A DNA stretch of 49,061 nucleotides from Neptunomonas japonica DSM 18939 (GTDB lineage: Bacteria > Pseudomonadota > Gammaproteobacteria > Pseudomonadales > Balneatricaceae), in NCBI RefSeq assembly GCF_000422765.1, contig NZ_AUGR01000027.1:1-49061 (forward strand), read 5' to 3'. Position numbers and translations under genes: made by a program. Shown here piece by piece: positions 1 to 7,949 of this stretch. Positions within the stretch are counted from its first letter, which is position 1. The number at the start of each line of letters is the position of its first letter. Under the pieces are notes generated by a model that saw nothing but the letters and a program-made list of their open reading frames with translations, searched no databases and was not told the origin of the DNA.

Positions 1-514
1 CGTAAGCATCTAGCAACTCACGCAACTCCATTTCTACAAGCTCACGCATTTCAGCGTATTCTTCAGAATCAACACCACCACAGTCTTCAGCTAGCAAGTC
101 TGCTTTGTTTAGGAAAACAACGATGTATGGAACACCTACCTGACGAGATAGCAAGATGTGCTCACGTGTCTGAGGCATAGGACCATCAGTCGCGCCACAT
201 ACCAAAATAGCACCATCCATCTGGGCAGCACCGGTGATCATGTTTTTCACATAATCCGCGTGCCCTGGGCAGTCAACATGCGCATAGTGACGAATCGTTG
301 ATTCGTACTCTACGTGCGATGTAGAGATTGTGATACCACGCTCACGCTCTTCTGGAGCATTATCGATACCGTCAAATGCTACCGCTTCACCACCAAATAC
401 TTCCGCACATACGCGTGTTAACGCTGCAGTCAGAGTTGTTTTGCCATGGTCAACGTGGCCAATTGTACCTACGTTGACGTGCGGCAGATTACGTTCAAAT
501 GCTTGTTTAGCCAT
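1..514 (-). CDS. tuf: Elongation factor Tu (N-terminal part, cut by window edge)
   Basis: EF-Tu is the GTPase that delivers aminoacyl-tRNA to the ribosome. Only the first ~171 codons lie in the window; the gene runs off at position 1. On the minus strand it begins MAKQAFERN at 514 behind a GGGGATAA-type ribosome site. Visible GTPase motifs are GHVDHGKTT (G1), DCPGH (G3) and NKAD (G4), all in the expected order. It lies directly downstream of four tRNA genes in the same orientation, matching the classical thrU-tyrU-glyT-thrT-tufB arrangement, so it is probably co-transcribed with them. The identification is essentially certain; whether a second tuf copy exists cannot be seen here. Confidence 0.97.
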   Translation of the reverse strand, partial: MAKQAFERNLPHVNVGTIGHVDHGKTTLTAALTRVCAEVFGGEAVAFDGIDNAPEERERGITISTSHVEYESTIRHYAHVDCPGHADYVKNMITGAAQMDGAILVCGATDGPMPQTREHILLSRQVGVPYIVVFLNKADLLAEDCGGVDSEEYAEMRELVEMELRELLDAY

Positions 515-608
515 CGTTATTATCCCCTAACCGGCCACTTTCTGACCGCAAGTTCACAGATACAACAAAGGGCAGACATATTTCTATATCTACCCTTCTC
601 GAATTTTT

Positions 609-683
609 TGGAGCTCATGGGCGGATTTGAACCGCCGACCTCACCCTTACCAAGGGTGTGCTCTACCCCTGAGCTACATGAGC
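609..683 (-). tRNA. tRNA-Thr (anticodon GGT)
   Basis: The minus strand gives a complete cloverleaf starting GCTCATGTAGCTCAG, with anticodon loop CTTGGTAAG, T-loop GGTTCAAATCC and an encoded CCA end. The acceptor stem GCTCATG pairs with CATGAGC. It is the last tRNA before tuf and corresponds to E. coli thrT. Confidence 0.96.
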
Positions 684-696
684 AAGCCATTAGCTC

Positions 697-771
697 TGGA
701 GCGGGTAGTGGGAATCGAACCCACCTCTTCAGCTTGGAAGGCTGAGGTAATAGCCACTATACCATACCCGC
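697..771 (-). tRNA. tRNA-Gly (anticodon TCC)
   Basis: The minus strand begins GCGGGTATGGTATAGTGG and carries anticodon loop CTTCCAAG (TCC), T-loop GGTTCGATTCC and an encoded CCA. The acceptor GCGGGTA pairs with TACCCGC. It corresponds to glyT in the tufB operon and lies 13 bp upstream of tRNA-Thr(GGT). Confidence 0.96.
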
Positions 772-786
772 TGATCGGAGCATTTA

Positions 787-870
787 TGGTGATGGGGGGT
801 GGATTCGAACCACCGAAGCTTGCGCGTCAGATTTACAGTCTGATCCCTTTAGCCACTCGGGAACCCCACC
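787..870 (-). tRNA. tRNA-Tyr (anticodon GTA)
   Basis: This is a class II tRNA with a long variable arm. On the minus strand it begins GGTGGGGTTCCCGAGTGG, with anticodon loop CTGTAAATC (GTA), T-loop GGTTCGAATCC and an encoded CCA. The 84-nt length and variable stem fit tRNA-Tyr, matching tyrU in the tufB operon. Confidence 0.96.
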
Positions 871-883
871 TTACCATCTTCGT

Positions 884-959
<76 letters not shown>

Positions 960-976
960 TTAACGAAGTGGCGCAT

Positions 977-1005
977 ATAGTACTGAGGAGACCCCACCCT
1001 TGCAA
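977..1005 (-). promoter_or_regulatory. Promoter of the tRNA-tuf operon
   Basis: On the minus strand a -35 box TTGCAA (1000-1005) and a -10 box TACTAT (977-982) are separated by exactly 17 bp. A GC-rich discriminator (GCGCC) follows, as is usual for growth-rate and stringently controlled stable-RNA promoters. Transcription would start near 970, just before the first tRNA. The -35 box lies 5 bp past the stop codon of the upstream gene. It is predicted by eye only. Confidence 0.65.
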
Positions 1006-1009
1006 CCCC

Positions 1010-1669
1010 TCAACAAGGTTTTTTTACTATTTTTAACGATTTATATTTTTTTTGCAGTACATCATTGATTTTATTGATCAAATTACGATCAATATCTGCC
1101 GATAACTGGATTGAATAACGAGATTTCACAGCAAGCAGATGTTTTATTTCAAGCCTTTGCGCCAGCATCAACAAACCATTAAGTTTATCTTGAGCACCTG
1201 CTTGCGTTAAAAATTCAGCAATGACAAATTCAGAAGCAAGAAAATCTCGACGCGGTGTCACCAAGATTCCACTTTCGCGTAAAGGTGCAACCAGCAACAA
1301 CTTGTCTCGCATCCTCTTGGGCAGACTAAGAACCAGCTGAAATTTTTCACCTTCAGCAGGCGTCACAATGATAGTAGGTGACAAACCTTGCTCAACCATA
1401 AAACCTGCAACTGCATCAGCGATAGACTGATTACCAAGCCCCTCATAAACAATACATTCAGCCAATACCTCGCCAGCCCTACTACCTGACAGCTTTTGCG
1501 CCGGTCTTTTCTGCAGACTACCCTCAGCCACCTCACTTACCAAGCGAAGCACAAATGCCTGTTCAATTTCGACATCGGCTCGATTAACCGGTTTGACATT
1601 AGTCATAACGAAGCCAAAAAACGTGATCACATTCGCCAACAACAAGAAAATCAGTAGCCATTTACGCAT
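1010..1669 (-). CDS. Membrane-anchored hypothetical protein downstream of coaX (SPOR-like by synteny)
   Basis: This is a 219-residue protein of unassigned function. Residues ~4-22 form one hydrophobic membrane anchor, followed by an extracytoplasmic region that is mostly soluble and has a basic C-terminus. The ATG at 1669 shares a base with the coaX stop (TAATG), so the two are translationally coupled; an upstream TTG is less likely. In Pseudomonas the same position, between coaX and the tRNA-tuf cluster, is held by a small SPOR-like protein. The C-terminal third could be a divergent SPOR fold (inference), which would bind denuded peptidoglycan at division sites. No catalytic motif is visible. 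Confidence 0.8.
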   Translation of the reverse strand: MRKWLLIFLLLANVITFFGFVMTNVKPVNRADVEIEQAFVLRLVSEVAEGSLQKRPAQKLSGSRAGEVLAECIVYEGLGNQSIADAVAGFMVEQGLSPTIIVTPAEGEKFQLVLSLPKRMRDKLLLVAPLRESGILVTPRRDFLASEFVIAEFLTQAGAQDKLNGLLMLAQRLEIKHLLAVKSRYSIQLSADIDRNLINKINDVLQKKYKSLKIVKKPC

Positions 1670-2385
1670 TACCGACAAACCCAGACCAAACCATCCATAA
1701 CAAGGTCCGGCTCATACCGACCAACCTGAATCATCTCCTGCATCAACGCACCGTCTCCTCCTGTAAAAAACAGCTCCACACCCTTTTCAAGATCACTCTC
1801 AATCTCATGCGCAAGCGCTTTAAAAAGATAGGCACTCCCCTGCAAGACTGCTTCAGCCGTACTTACACCAGGATGAGTCACTATTTCTGCCGACTGCTTC
1901 TCAAAACGAACTTGCGCAGTGTTTTTCAACAAAGACTCTCTCATCAAACGCAAACCCGGAATAATATATCCCCCTAGATGTTCACCTTTATCTGAAAGAT
2001 ACTCAACAGTAACAGCACTACCACAATCAACAACAACCACTGCTTTATTAACACGCTTATACGCCGCTATCATCGCTAGCCAGCGATCAACCCCCATTTT
2101 AGAGGGATCTTGATAACTATTAGTAACACCAGCACACTGCTTGCTAGTTTCAGCAAATATAGGTTCAGCCTTCCATAACGCACTACACACTTTACGCAAT
2201 CGTTCATCACATTCAAAACCTGCAACAGAACCTACCAGTATCTGTTCAACACCACAATTTATGGCATCTGCAAACGATGCTGCCGTAAACTCTTGCGTTA
2301 ACACAGAAGCCTTTTTTATAACTTTGCCAGCATCAACCAAACGCCATTTTAAAAAAGTATTTCCTATATCAACTTCAAGACGCAT
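1669..2385 (-). CDS. coaX: Type III pantothenate kinase
   Basis: CoaX phosphorylates pantothenate with ATP, the first step of coenzyme A synthesis, in the cytoplasm; type III enzymes resist feedback by CoA. The protein (238 residues from the chosen start) opens MRLEVDIGNTFLKWRL, the acidic phosphate-binding motif of the ASKHA fold. It also has GVDRW near residue 100 and DCGSAVTVEY near residue 120, both family signatures. The start at 2385 is preferred over 2415 because the DIGNT motif normally sits within ten residues of the N-terminus. The gene overlaps the end of birA by 11 bp and is coupled to the gene after it. Confidence 0.95.
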   Translation of the reverse strand: MRLEVDIGNTFLKWRLVDAGKVIKKASVLTQEFTAASFADAINCGVEQILVGSVAGFECDERLRKVCSALWKAEPIFAETSKQCAGVTNSYQDPSKMGVDRWLAMIAAYKRVNKAVVVVDCGSAVTVEYLSDKGEHLGGYIIPGLRLMRESLLKNTAQVRFEKQSAEIVTHPGVSTAEAVLQGSAYLFKALAHEIESDLEKGVELFFTGGDGALMQEMIQVGRYEPDLVMDGLVWVCR

Positions 2386-3358
2386 GATGCGGCCTAACGC
2401 TAATTTCGCCCGCATGAAAGTGCTCTACACCTGCTGAGTGCTGCACAATAAGCGCGCCATGCTCATCAACACCCAAGCACTCCCCCACTACCTCTTTATT
2501 ACCTAGCAACAGACGCACTGTTTCATTCTGGTAAGCATGTATTTGCTGCCATTCATCCCGAAACACGGAGAAGCCGTGCTCACTAAAACGCTCTAATTCA
2601 GGCACTAGATGATTGAGTACTGCTGACATCAATGTATTTCGTGATATACCGCCACCACAGAGCTTATGCAGATCGGTCCACGGCTGATCAATAGACTCCT
2701 GCGCTTGATCCGGCATAGCCACATTAACGCCCACACCAATCACTACCTGACACTCACCTGATGCATCTCCATGCATCTCAAGCAATATCCCCGCAAGCTT
2801 TTTGGAGTTAACCAGCAGATCATTTGGCCACTTAACCTGCACCTGCTCCACACCCAAGTAACCCAATGCCTTTACCAACGCCAAGCCGACAACAAGACTT
2901 AAGCCCTCTAGCGCAGCAGCGCCTTGAGTAAAGCGCCATACCAGCGAAAAATAGAGGTTTTTTGCAAACGGACTCACCCACGCCCGACCTCTGCGACCTT
3001 TGCCCGCAGTCTGATACTCAGCCAAATACAAGCGCCCAGAAACAACACCCTGCTGATGCACTTCTCGCATGGCCATCATATTTGTAGAATCAACAACCCG
3101 CTCTAGAGAAATCGTTGTTAAGCGGCTACTTGCATATTCAGAGCAGCCCGTAACAATTTCTTTTTCACAGAGCAAATCCAAGCCTCCCGGAACGCGATAA
3201 CCACGTCCTCGGATGCTATAGACATCAACACCTAGCTGCTCAAGCTCTTTCATCTGCTTCCAGATAGCACTGCGGCTCACGCCCAATAAATCACCAAGCT
3301 CTTGCCCTGAATGAAACTGGCCGTTCGATAAAATCGCTAGCAGTCTGTCATCAATCAT
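2375..3358 (-). CDS. birA: Bifunctional biotin-protein ligase / biotin operon repressor
   Basis: BirA makes biotinyl-5'-AMP, transfers biotin to acetyl-CoA carboxylase carrier protein, and in its long form represses the biotin operon. The 327-residue protein has an N-terminal winged helix (residues ~5-60, LLGVSRSAIWKQMKEL). The catalytic domain shows the biotinyl-AMP loop GKGRRGRAW and KWPNDLLV, followed by a small C-terminal domain. The helix-turn-helix indicates that this form can regulate transcription. Its ATG follows the folA stop codon with no gap. No bio genes occur in the window. Confidence 0.96.
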   Translation of the reverse strand: MIDDRLLAILSNGQFHSGQELGDLLGVSRSAIWKQMKELEQLGVDVYSIRGRGYRVPGGLDLLCEKEIVTGCSEYASSRLTTISLERVVDSTNMMAMREVHQQGVVSGRLYLAEYQTAGKGRRGRAWVSPFAKNLYFSLVWRFTQGAAALEGLSLVVGLALVKALGYLGVEQVQVKWPNDLLVNSKKLAGILLEMHGDASGECQVVIGVGVNVAMPDQAQESIDQPWTDLHKLCGGGISRNTLMSAVLNHLVPELERFSEHGFSVFRDEWQQIHAYQNETVRLLLGNKEVVGECLGVDEHGALIVQHSAGVEHFHAGEISVRPHHAS

Positions 3359-3865
3359 CTAGCTGGCCCGCTGGTATACAACAAAACTATAATCATATGG
3401 ATTCGGCCCCTCGGCTTGAAAATCCTCGCGCCCCAGCTCTTTCCACTCATCCACACAGAACTCAGGAAAATAGGCATCACCATCAACTTCTGCATGTACT
3501 TGCGTCACATAAAGACGCTCAACCAGTGGTAAAGCTTGAGCATATATTTGCTCCCCACCGATAACCATAGCCTCTTCAGCACCATCGATCTCTGCCTGAC
3601 AGGCGGCTAAATCAAAGGCCTCATTCAGGGAACGCACCACCTTTGCGCCTTCCAACTGATAAGCATCATCGCGCGAAATCACTATATTCAAGCGCCCTGG
3701 TAGCGGCCTACCAATCGAGTCATATGTCTTACGCCCCATAATGACCGGCTTGCCCATCGTTGCTTGTTTAAAATATTTCAGGTCACCAGGCAAATACCAA
3801 GGAAGCTTGTTTTGCCTGCCAATCACTCGGTTTTGTGCCTGAGCAACAATCATGGACAATCTCAT
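3359..3865 (-). CDS. folA: Dihydrofolate reductase
   Basis: FolA reduces dihydrofolate to tetrahydrofolate with NADPH and so supports the ThyA reaction encoded nearby. The 168-residue protein shows the N-terminal strand MIVAQAQNRVIG, the substrate-loop LPWYLPGDL with the catalytic Asp, VIMGRKTYDSIGRPLPGR and IGGEQIYAQAL. The start at 3865 is chosen because AAGGTG lies about 7 bases upstream on the minus strand; the longer reading frame to 3955 adds an unrelated hydrophobic tail. birA follows immediately. Confidence 0.96.
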   Translation of the reverse strand: MRLSMIVAQAQNRVIGRQNKLPWYLPGDLKYFKQATMGKPVIMGRKTYDSIGRPLPGRLNIVISRDDAYQLEGAKVVRSLNEAFDLAACQAEIDGAEEAMVIGGEQIYAQALPLVERLYVTQVHAEVDGDAYFPEFCVDEWKELGREDFQAEGPNPYDYSFVVYQRAS

Positions 3866-4077
3866 AGAAATACACCTTAAATAAGCTTTTGCTGTTATGT
3901 GAAAACACAGTAAACAAGAAAATAACAATAGTTTATATTTTAGACAAAAACACACCGATTAACTTAGGCGCCTACTTTTCATCTTATATCTTTGGCTACT
4001 CAGTCTAGGTATATCTAGCCCACAATAAAGAAAAGCAAAGATTTTCAAATACTCAATGAGCGAAGCTGCAAACACAC

Positions 4078-4551
4078 CTATCCCATTGTTGCTGGCATTT
4101 TGACCGCCACAACAGAACCTTTAACGCACACTAGGTCATTAGCTGACAAAGCAACCTCAACAATTACCTTACGCTCTTTTATCTCAGTGATTTTTCCGTG
4201 CAGTATTAATTCCACACCCATTGGAGTGGGCGCCAAAAAGTTTACATTCAAGGCCCCCGTAACAAAGCGAAGCGCAGGCGTCGAACCAATAACACGCCCT
4301 TGCGCTCGATAAGCCGCTGCAGAAGCACTGCCAGTACCGTGACAATCAATTAAGGATGCAATCAGGCCTCCATAGACTAAACCTGGAATAGCCGTGTGAC
4401 ATGACCTTGGAGTGAAGTGTGCAATCGTTTCACCCTTCTCTTCATCTAGCCAATAACTTTTTAACTGATGCCCGTCTGCGTTATTACTTCCACATCCATA
4501 ACAATGACTCAGCTCTTCAGGATAGCAATCTTGAAATGCTTGCTTGCTCAT
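4078..4551 (-). CDS. PaaI-family hotdog-fold thioesterase
   Basis: This is a 157-residue protein of the 4HBT/PaaI hotdog superfamily, whose members hydrolyse acyl-CoA thioesters. The central stretch PGLVYGGLIASLIDCHGTGSA contains the HG-like helix typical of the family, with an acidic residue (D) at the catalytic helix. A CYGCG motif near residue 20 is common in this subgroup. It sits between thyA and folA, on the same strand, with GGGG 9 bases before the ATG. The acyl-CoA substrate cannot be inferred from the sequence. Confidence 0.85.
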   Translation of the reverse strand: MSKQAFQDCYPEELSHCYGCGSNNADGHQLKSYWLDEEKGETIAHFTPRSCHTAIPGLVYGGLIASLIDCHGTGSASAAAYRAQGRVIGSTPALRFVTGALNVNFLAPTPMGVELILHGKITEIKERKVIVEVALSANDLVCVKGSVVAVKMPATMG

Positions 4552-4587
4552 AAAATAAACCCCAGTCGTTAAAGTTAGTCCGTTAAT

Positions 4588-5439
4588 TTATACTGAAAAC
4601 GGGTATTGAATTGGGTCATGAAATTGATAGTTTGATACCTCAAAATCACCCATCGTCACCCAGGTTTCCAAATCTTCGAGTGATTTAATATCAGGATTGA
4701 TATGCAACTGAGGCAACTCAAAGGGCTCTCTGCGTAACTGCACATCACGCATTAACTCAATCTGATCATCATAAATATGTGCATTAACGATTTTATGAAA
4801 CGCTTGCCCCGGCTTATGTCCGGTAATTTGAGCAATGATCTTCAAGAACGCAAACACTTGTACCTGATTAAACACGAGCCCAAGTGGCACATCACATGAA
4901 CGCTGATAGGATGTCAGGTGCAATGTATCACCCAACAATGAAAAGTTATGAGTATGCATACACGGGCGCAAGCAGCCCATATGAAATTCACCGGGATTAT
5001 AGAAACTTAAAATTTCGCCACGATCATCAATACCTCTAGAGAGATCGTCCACCAGCTTGCGTAGCTGATCAATAGCACCGCCATCTGGCTTTTTCCAACC
5101 ACGCCCCTGCACGCCGTATACCCTCCCCATATCATCGATACCTTGACGATGAGGGTTACTTAGCCATGCGCTATTTTCGTTAGCATTGGCGTCCCAAGTT
5201 TTCGTACCCAGCTTTCTAAAATCAGCAGCGCTATCATAGCCACGCAAATATCCTAGCAATTCGGCGATTGCTGATTTCCAAAATGATTTTCGTGTTGTGA
5301 GCAATGGAAACTGATTATTAGCGACATCGTAGGTCATATCCACGTTAATGACGGTGAGACAACGCTTGCCTGTGCGTTCATTTTCAACCCATTCACCTTG
5401 CTGAATAAGACGCTGACAAAGATCCAAATATTGTTTCAT
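4588..5439 (-). CDS. thyA: Thymidylate synthase
   Basis: ThyA methylates dUMP to dTMP with methylene-tetrahydrofolate, releasing dihydrofolate for FolA. The 283-residue protein has the catalytic Cys in [10 protein letters not shown], the dUMP-binding [10 protein letters not shown], and the C-terminal [10 protein letters not shown]. It is longer than the 264-residue E. coli form and matches, from memory, the 283-residue Vibrio/Shewanella type, in which the Cys is followed by M instead of H. The start at 5439 has AGAAGG just upstream; the longer frame to 5511 overlaps lgt. It is 16 bp downstream of lgt, and probably in the same operon. Confidence 0.97.
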   Translation of the reverse strand: MKQYLDLCQRLIQQGEWVENERTGKRCLTVINVDMTYDVANNQFPLLTTRKSFWKSAIAELLGYLRGYDSAADFRKLGTKTWDANANENSAWLSNPHRQGIDDMGRVYGVQGRGWKKPDGGAIDQLRKLVDDLSRGIDDRGEILSFYNPGEFHMGCLRPCMHTHNFSLLGDTLHLTSYQRSCDVPLGLVFNQVQVFAFLKIIAQITGHKPGQAFHKIVNAHIYDDQIELMRDVQLRREPFELPQLHINPDIKSLEDLETWVTMGDFEVSNYQFHDPIQYPFSV

Positions 5440-5455
5440 ATACCTTCTAACCTTA

Positions 5456-6253
5456 TTAAACCGCAGCCGATGATGTTTTTTGCTTATAAGCCCACAATAA
5501 CAAGAGAGCACCGAAGATGATCATCGGTAGTGATAACAACTGCCCTTTTGTTAACCAGCCAAATGCGATGTAACCAATATGCGCATCCGGCTCGCGGAAA
5601 AATTCAACACAGGAACGAAACACACCATACATAATTAAAAATAACGCCGATGCAGCCATGCGAGGACGCGGTTTTGATGTAAACCACCAAAGCACTACAA
5701 ACATGACAACACCTTCCAAGAACGCTTCGTAAAGCTGAGAAGGATGCCTTGCCAAACCGTCAGCTGTGCGCGGAAAAACAACCGCCCAAGGAACATCAGC
5801 AGCGCGACCCCAGAGCTCACCACCTATAAAGTTACCGACACGACCAGCACCCAACCCTATCGGCACCAAAGGCGCAACAAAGTCCCCCATCTGCATAAAG
5901 CTTTTGTCATGCTTTTTGCCAAACAACCACAACATAACCAAAACACCTAGCAAACCACCATGAAAAGACATACCGCCTTCCCAAACAGCAAACAACCAGA
6001 GCGGGTCAGAGAGAAACTGGTCAAAATTATAGAACAGTACATAGCCCATACGGCCACCCAACACGACTCCCATAGCACCCCAAAAGATCAGATCGGATAC
6101 TTGATCTTCGGTCCAACCAGAACCAGGGCGTCGTGCTCGATAAGCACCCAGCCAGAATGCCGCACCAAATCCGATTAAATACATCAGCCCGTACCAATGG
6201 ATCTGAATAAAACCTAAATCCAGTGCAACCGGATTAATATCATGAACCCACAT
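5456..6253 (-). CDS. lgt: Phosphatidylglycerol-prolipoprotein diacylglyceryl transferase
   Basis: Lgt is an inner-membrane enzyme that attaches diacylglycerol from phosphatidylglycerol to the lipobox Cys of prolipoproteins, the first step in lipoprotein maturation. The 265-residue protein has about seven hydrophobic segments. It carries the Lgt signature [14 protein letters not shown] near residue 140, the essential HGGLLG and the conserved SQLYE motif. It is followed by thyA, as in E. coli, and preceded after 8 bp by a TSUP transporter gene on the same strand. Confidence 0.97.
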   Translation of the reverse strand: MWVHDINPVALDLGFIQIHWYGLMYLIGFGAAFWLGAYRARRPGSGWTEDQVSDLIFWGAMGVVLGGRMGYVLFYNFDQFLSDPLWLFAVWEGGMSFHGGLLGVLVMLWLFGKKHDKSFMQMGDFVAPLVPIGLGAGRVGNFIGGELWGRAADVPWAVVFPRTADGLARHPSQLYEAFLEGVVMFVVLWWFTSKPRPRMAASALFLIMYGVFRSCVEFFREPDAHIGYIAFGWLTKGQLLSLPMIIFGALLLLWAYKQKTSSAAV

Positions 6254-6261
6254 AGCGTTCC

Positions 6262-7062
6262 TTAAAATAAGTTAGATAATAGGAATCGAGCAGCAACCAA
6301 TGCCAGAAAGCCAGCAAAAATTTTCTTTAGCAGATCGCCTGGCAAACTATGCGCCCACTTCACTCCAATTTTTGCACACAAAGAACTACTGATCACGATA
6401 CCTACAAAAGCTGGCAAGTAGATATAACCCAAGCTCCACTCTGCTAAGCCTGCCTCACCCCACCCGGTATAGATATTTGTTACGGCACCCATACAAGCAA
6501 TGGGCAACCCACAAGCGGCAGAAGTAGCTACCGCCTCCTGCATAGATACTTGTTTCCAGGTTAAATACGGCACCGTTAACGTACCACCACCAATACCAAA
6601 AATAGCAGACGCCCAACCAATAATACCACCAGCACCCGCCAAGCCTTTATCCGAAGGCGCTTCATTACCTGCTTTAGGTTTTAAACCGAATGCCATTTGA
6701 ATGGCTACCACCATTGCAAAAACACCAATCGCAATCTGTAAGTGAGCGCCTTTCATCAGATCAGCTGTAAACACACCGATAAAAGCTCCTACGATAATAC
6801 CGACGGCCAAAGGCTTAAACATCTCCCAGCGCACAGCACCACGCTTGTTATGAGCCCGCACAGAACTGATAGAGGTCACTACAATGGTTGCTAGTGAGGT
6901 TGCCACTGCCGCATGCGTCAATACTTCTGGTGACATTCCTTGCAGCCCAAAACTAAAAATAAGCACAGGAACGATTAACAAACCGCCGCCTATTCCAAAC
7001 AAGCCTGCCACAATACCCGCCGCAGCACCGAGAACCAAATAGAGCACAAGAGTTAGTAACAT
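6262..7062 (-). CDS. TSUP (TauE/SafE) family membrane transporter
   Basis: This is a 266-residue polytopic protein with about eight hydrophobic segments and the repeated GxFGIGGG motifs ([15 protein letters not shown] near the N-terminus, [14 protein letters not shown] mid-protein) that mark the internal duplication of the TauE/SafE family. Members export or import sulfite, sulfoacetate or related organosulfur anions; the substrate here is unknown. The ATG at 7062 follows a GTG at 7065; GGATTAGAAG supports either. It lies upstream of lgt with an 8-bp gap, so may be co-transcribed with it. Confidence 0.9.
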   Translation of the reverse strand: MLLTLVLYLVLGAAAGIVAGLFGIGGGLLIVPVLIFSFGLQGMSPEVLTHAAVATSLATIVVTSISSVRAHNKRGAVRWEMFKPLAVGIIVGAFIGVFTADLMKGAHLQIAIGVFAMVVAIQMAFGLKPKAGNEAPSDKGLAGAGGIIGWASAIFGIGGGTLTVPYLTWKQVSMQEAVATSAACGLPIACMGAVTNIYTGWGEAGLAEWSLGYIYLPAFVGIVISSSLCAKIGVKWAHSLPGDLLKKIFAGFLALVAARFLLSNLF

Positions 7063-7153
7063 CACTTCTAATCCGTATTTTTTTCATGTTAATGTGCTAG
7101 TTTATCGAATTCGCTTCATGTAAGCACTCCAAAGACAGGAGAAAGCATCAACC

Positions 7154-7921
7154 GTGTGCCTAATCACCTTCGCTTATCAACAACACCCCGAATACTCACT
7201 TATTATGGTGGCAAACCGTGATGAGTTTTACGCCCGACCAACATTAGACATGCACTTTTGGAAAGATCACCCTAACGTATTGGCAGGCAAAGATTTACAG
7301 CAAAACGGTACATGGCTAGGGATCAATAAGAATGGCAAGCTGGCAGCGGTCACAAACTTCAGAGACGGCACAAGTATAGAAAGTAATGTAAAGTCTCGGG
7401 GCGCCCTTACACGGCGCTTTCTCACCAAGGAGACACCCGCCAAAACCTACCTACAAGAACTAGCCACTGATAGCAGCCCATATGGAGGCTTCAATTTACT
7501 ATTGGGAGATACTACAGGGCTCTATTATTGCTCAAACAAAGGCGCACCATCTGAGCGAATTGCTCCCGGAGTTTACGGCTTAAGCAATGCCTATTTAGAC
7601 AGCAGCTGGCCAAAAGTAGATGCGGCCAAACAAGGTCTAGTTGAGCTCATCAAAAGAGAGCTCTCCATTGAATCGCTTGCCAATTTACTTCATTCAAAGC
7701 ATCAAGCCGCAGACAAGGACCTGCCTAACACAGGTATAAGCTATGAATGGGAAAAACAACTATCAGCCTGCTTTATCAACATCCCAAGCTATGGCACTCG
7801 CGCCACCACCGTCCTACTGCAAAAAAACTCTGGCGAAACTCAAATAGCGGAGTTCAGATTTAACCCATCAGGTAAAGTAAGCGAAGAGCGTTTTACTCTT
7901 CTCATGAAACCCATTGGTTAA
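7154..7921 (+). CDS. NRDE/TANGO2-family protein
   Basis: This is a 255-residue protein of the NRDE family, named for the motif present here in MVANRDEFYARPT. The eukaryotic member TANGO2 is linked to membrane lipid and haem handling, but the bacterial role is not settled. The second residue is Cys (MCLITFAY), a conserved feature suggesting an Ntn-hydrolase-like fold. Translation starts at GTG 7154, with AGGAG about 10 bases upstream; no ATG would keep the MCLI start. It is the only plus-strand gene among minus-strand neighbours and is divergent from the TSUP gene. Confidence 0.9.
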   Translation: MCLITFAYQQHPEYSLIMVANRDEFYARPTLDMHFWKDHPNVLAGKDLQQNGTWLGINKNGKLAAVTNFRDGTSIESNVKSRGALTRRFLTKETPAKTYLQELATDSSPYGGFNLLLGDTTGLYYCSNKGAPSERIAPGVYGLSNAYLDSSWPKVDAAKQGLVELIKRELSIESLANLLHSKHQAADKDLPNTGISYEWEKQLSACFINIPSYGTRATTVLLQKNSGETQIAEFRFNPSGKVSEERFTLLMKPIG

Positions 7922-7949
7922 GCGCCGTAATAAAGCAGTCTTTAGCATA

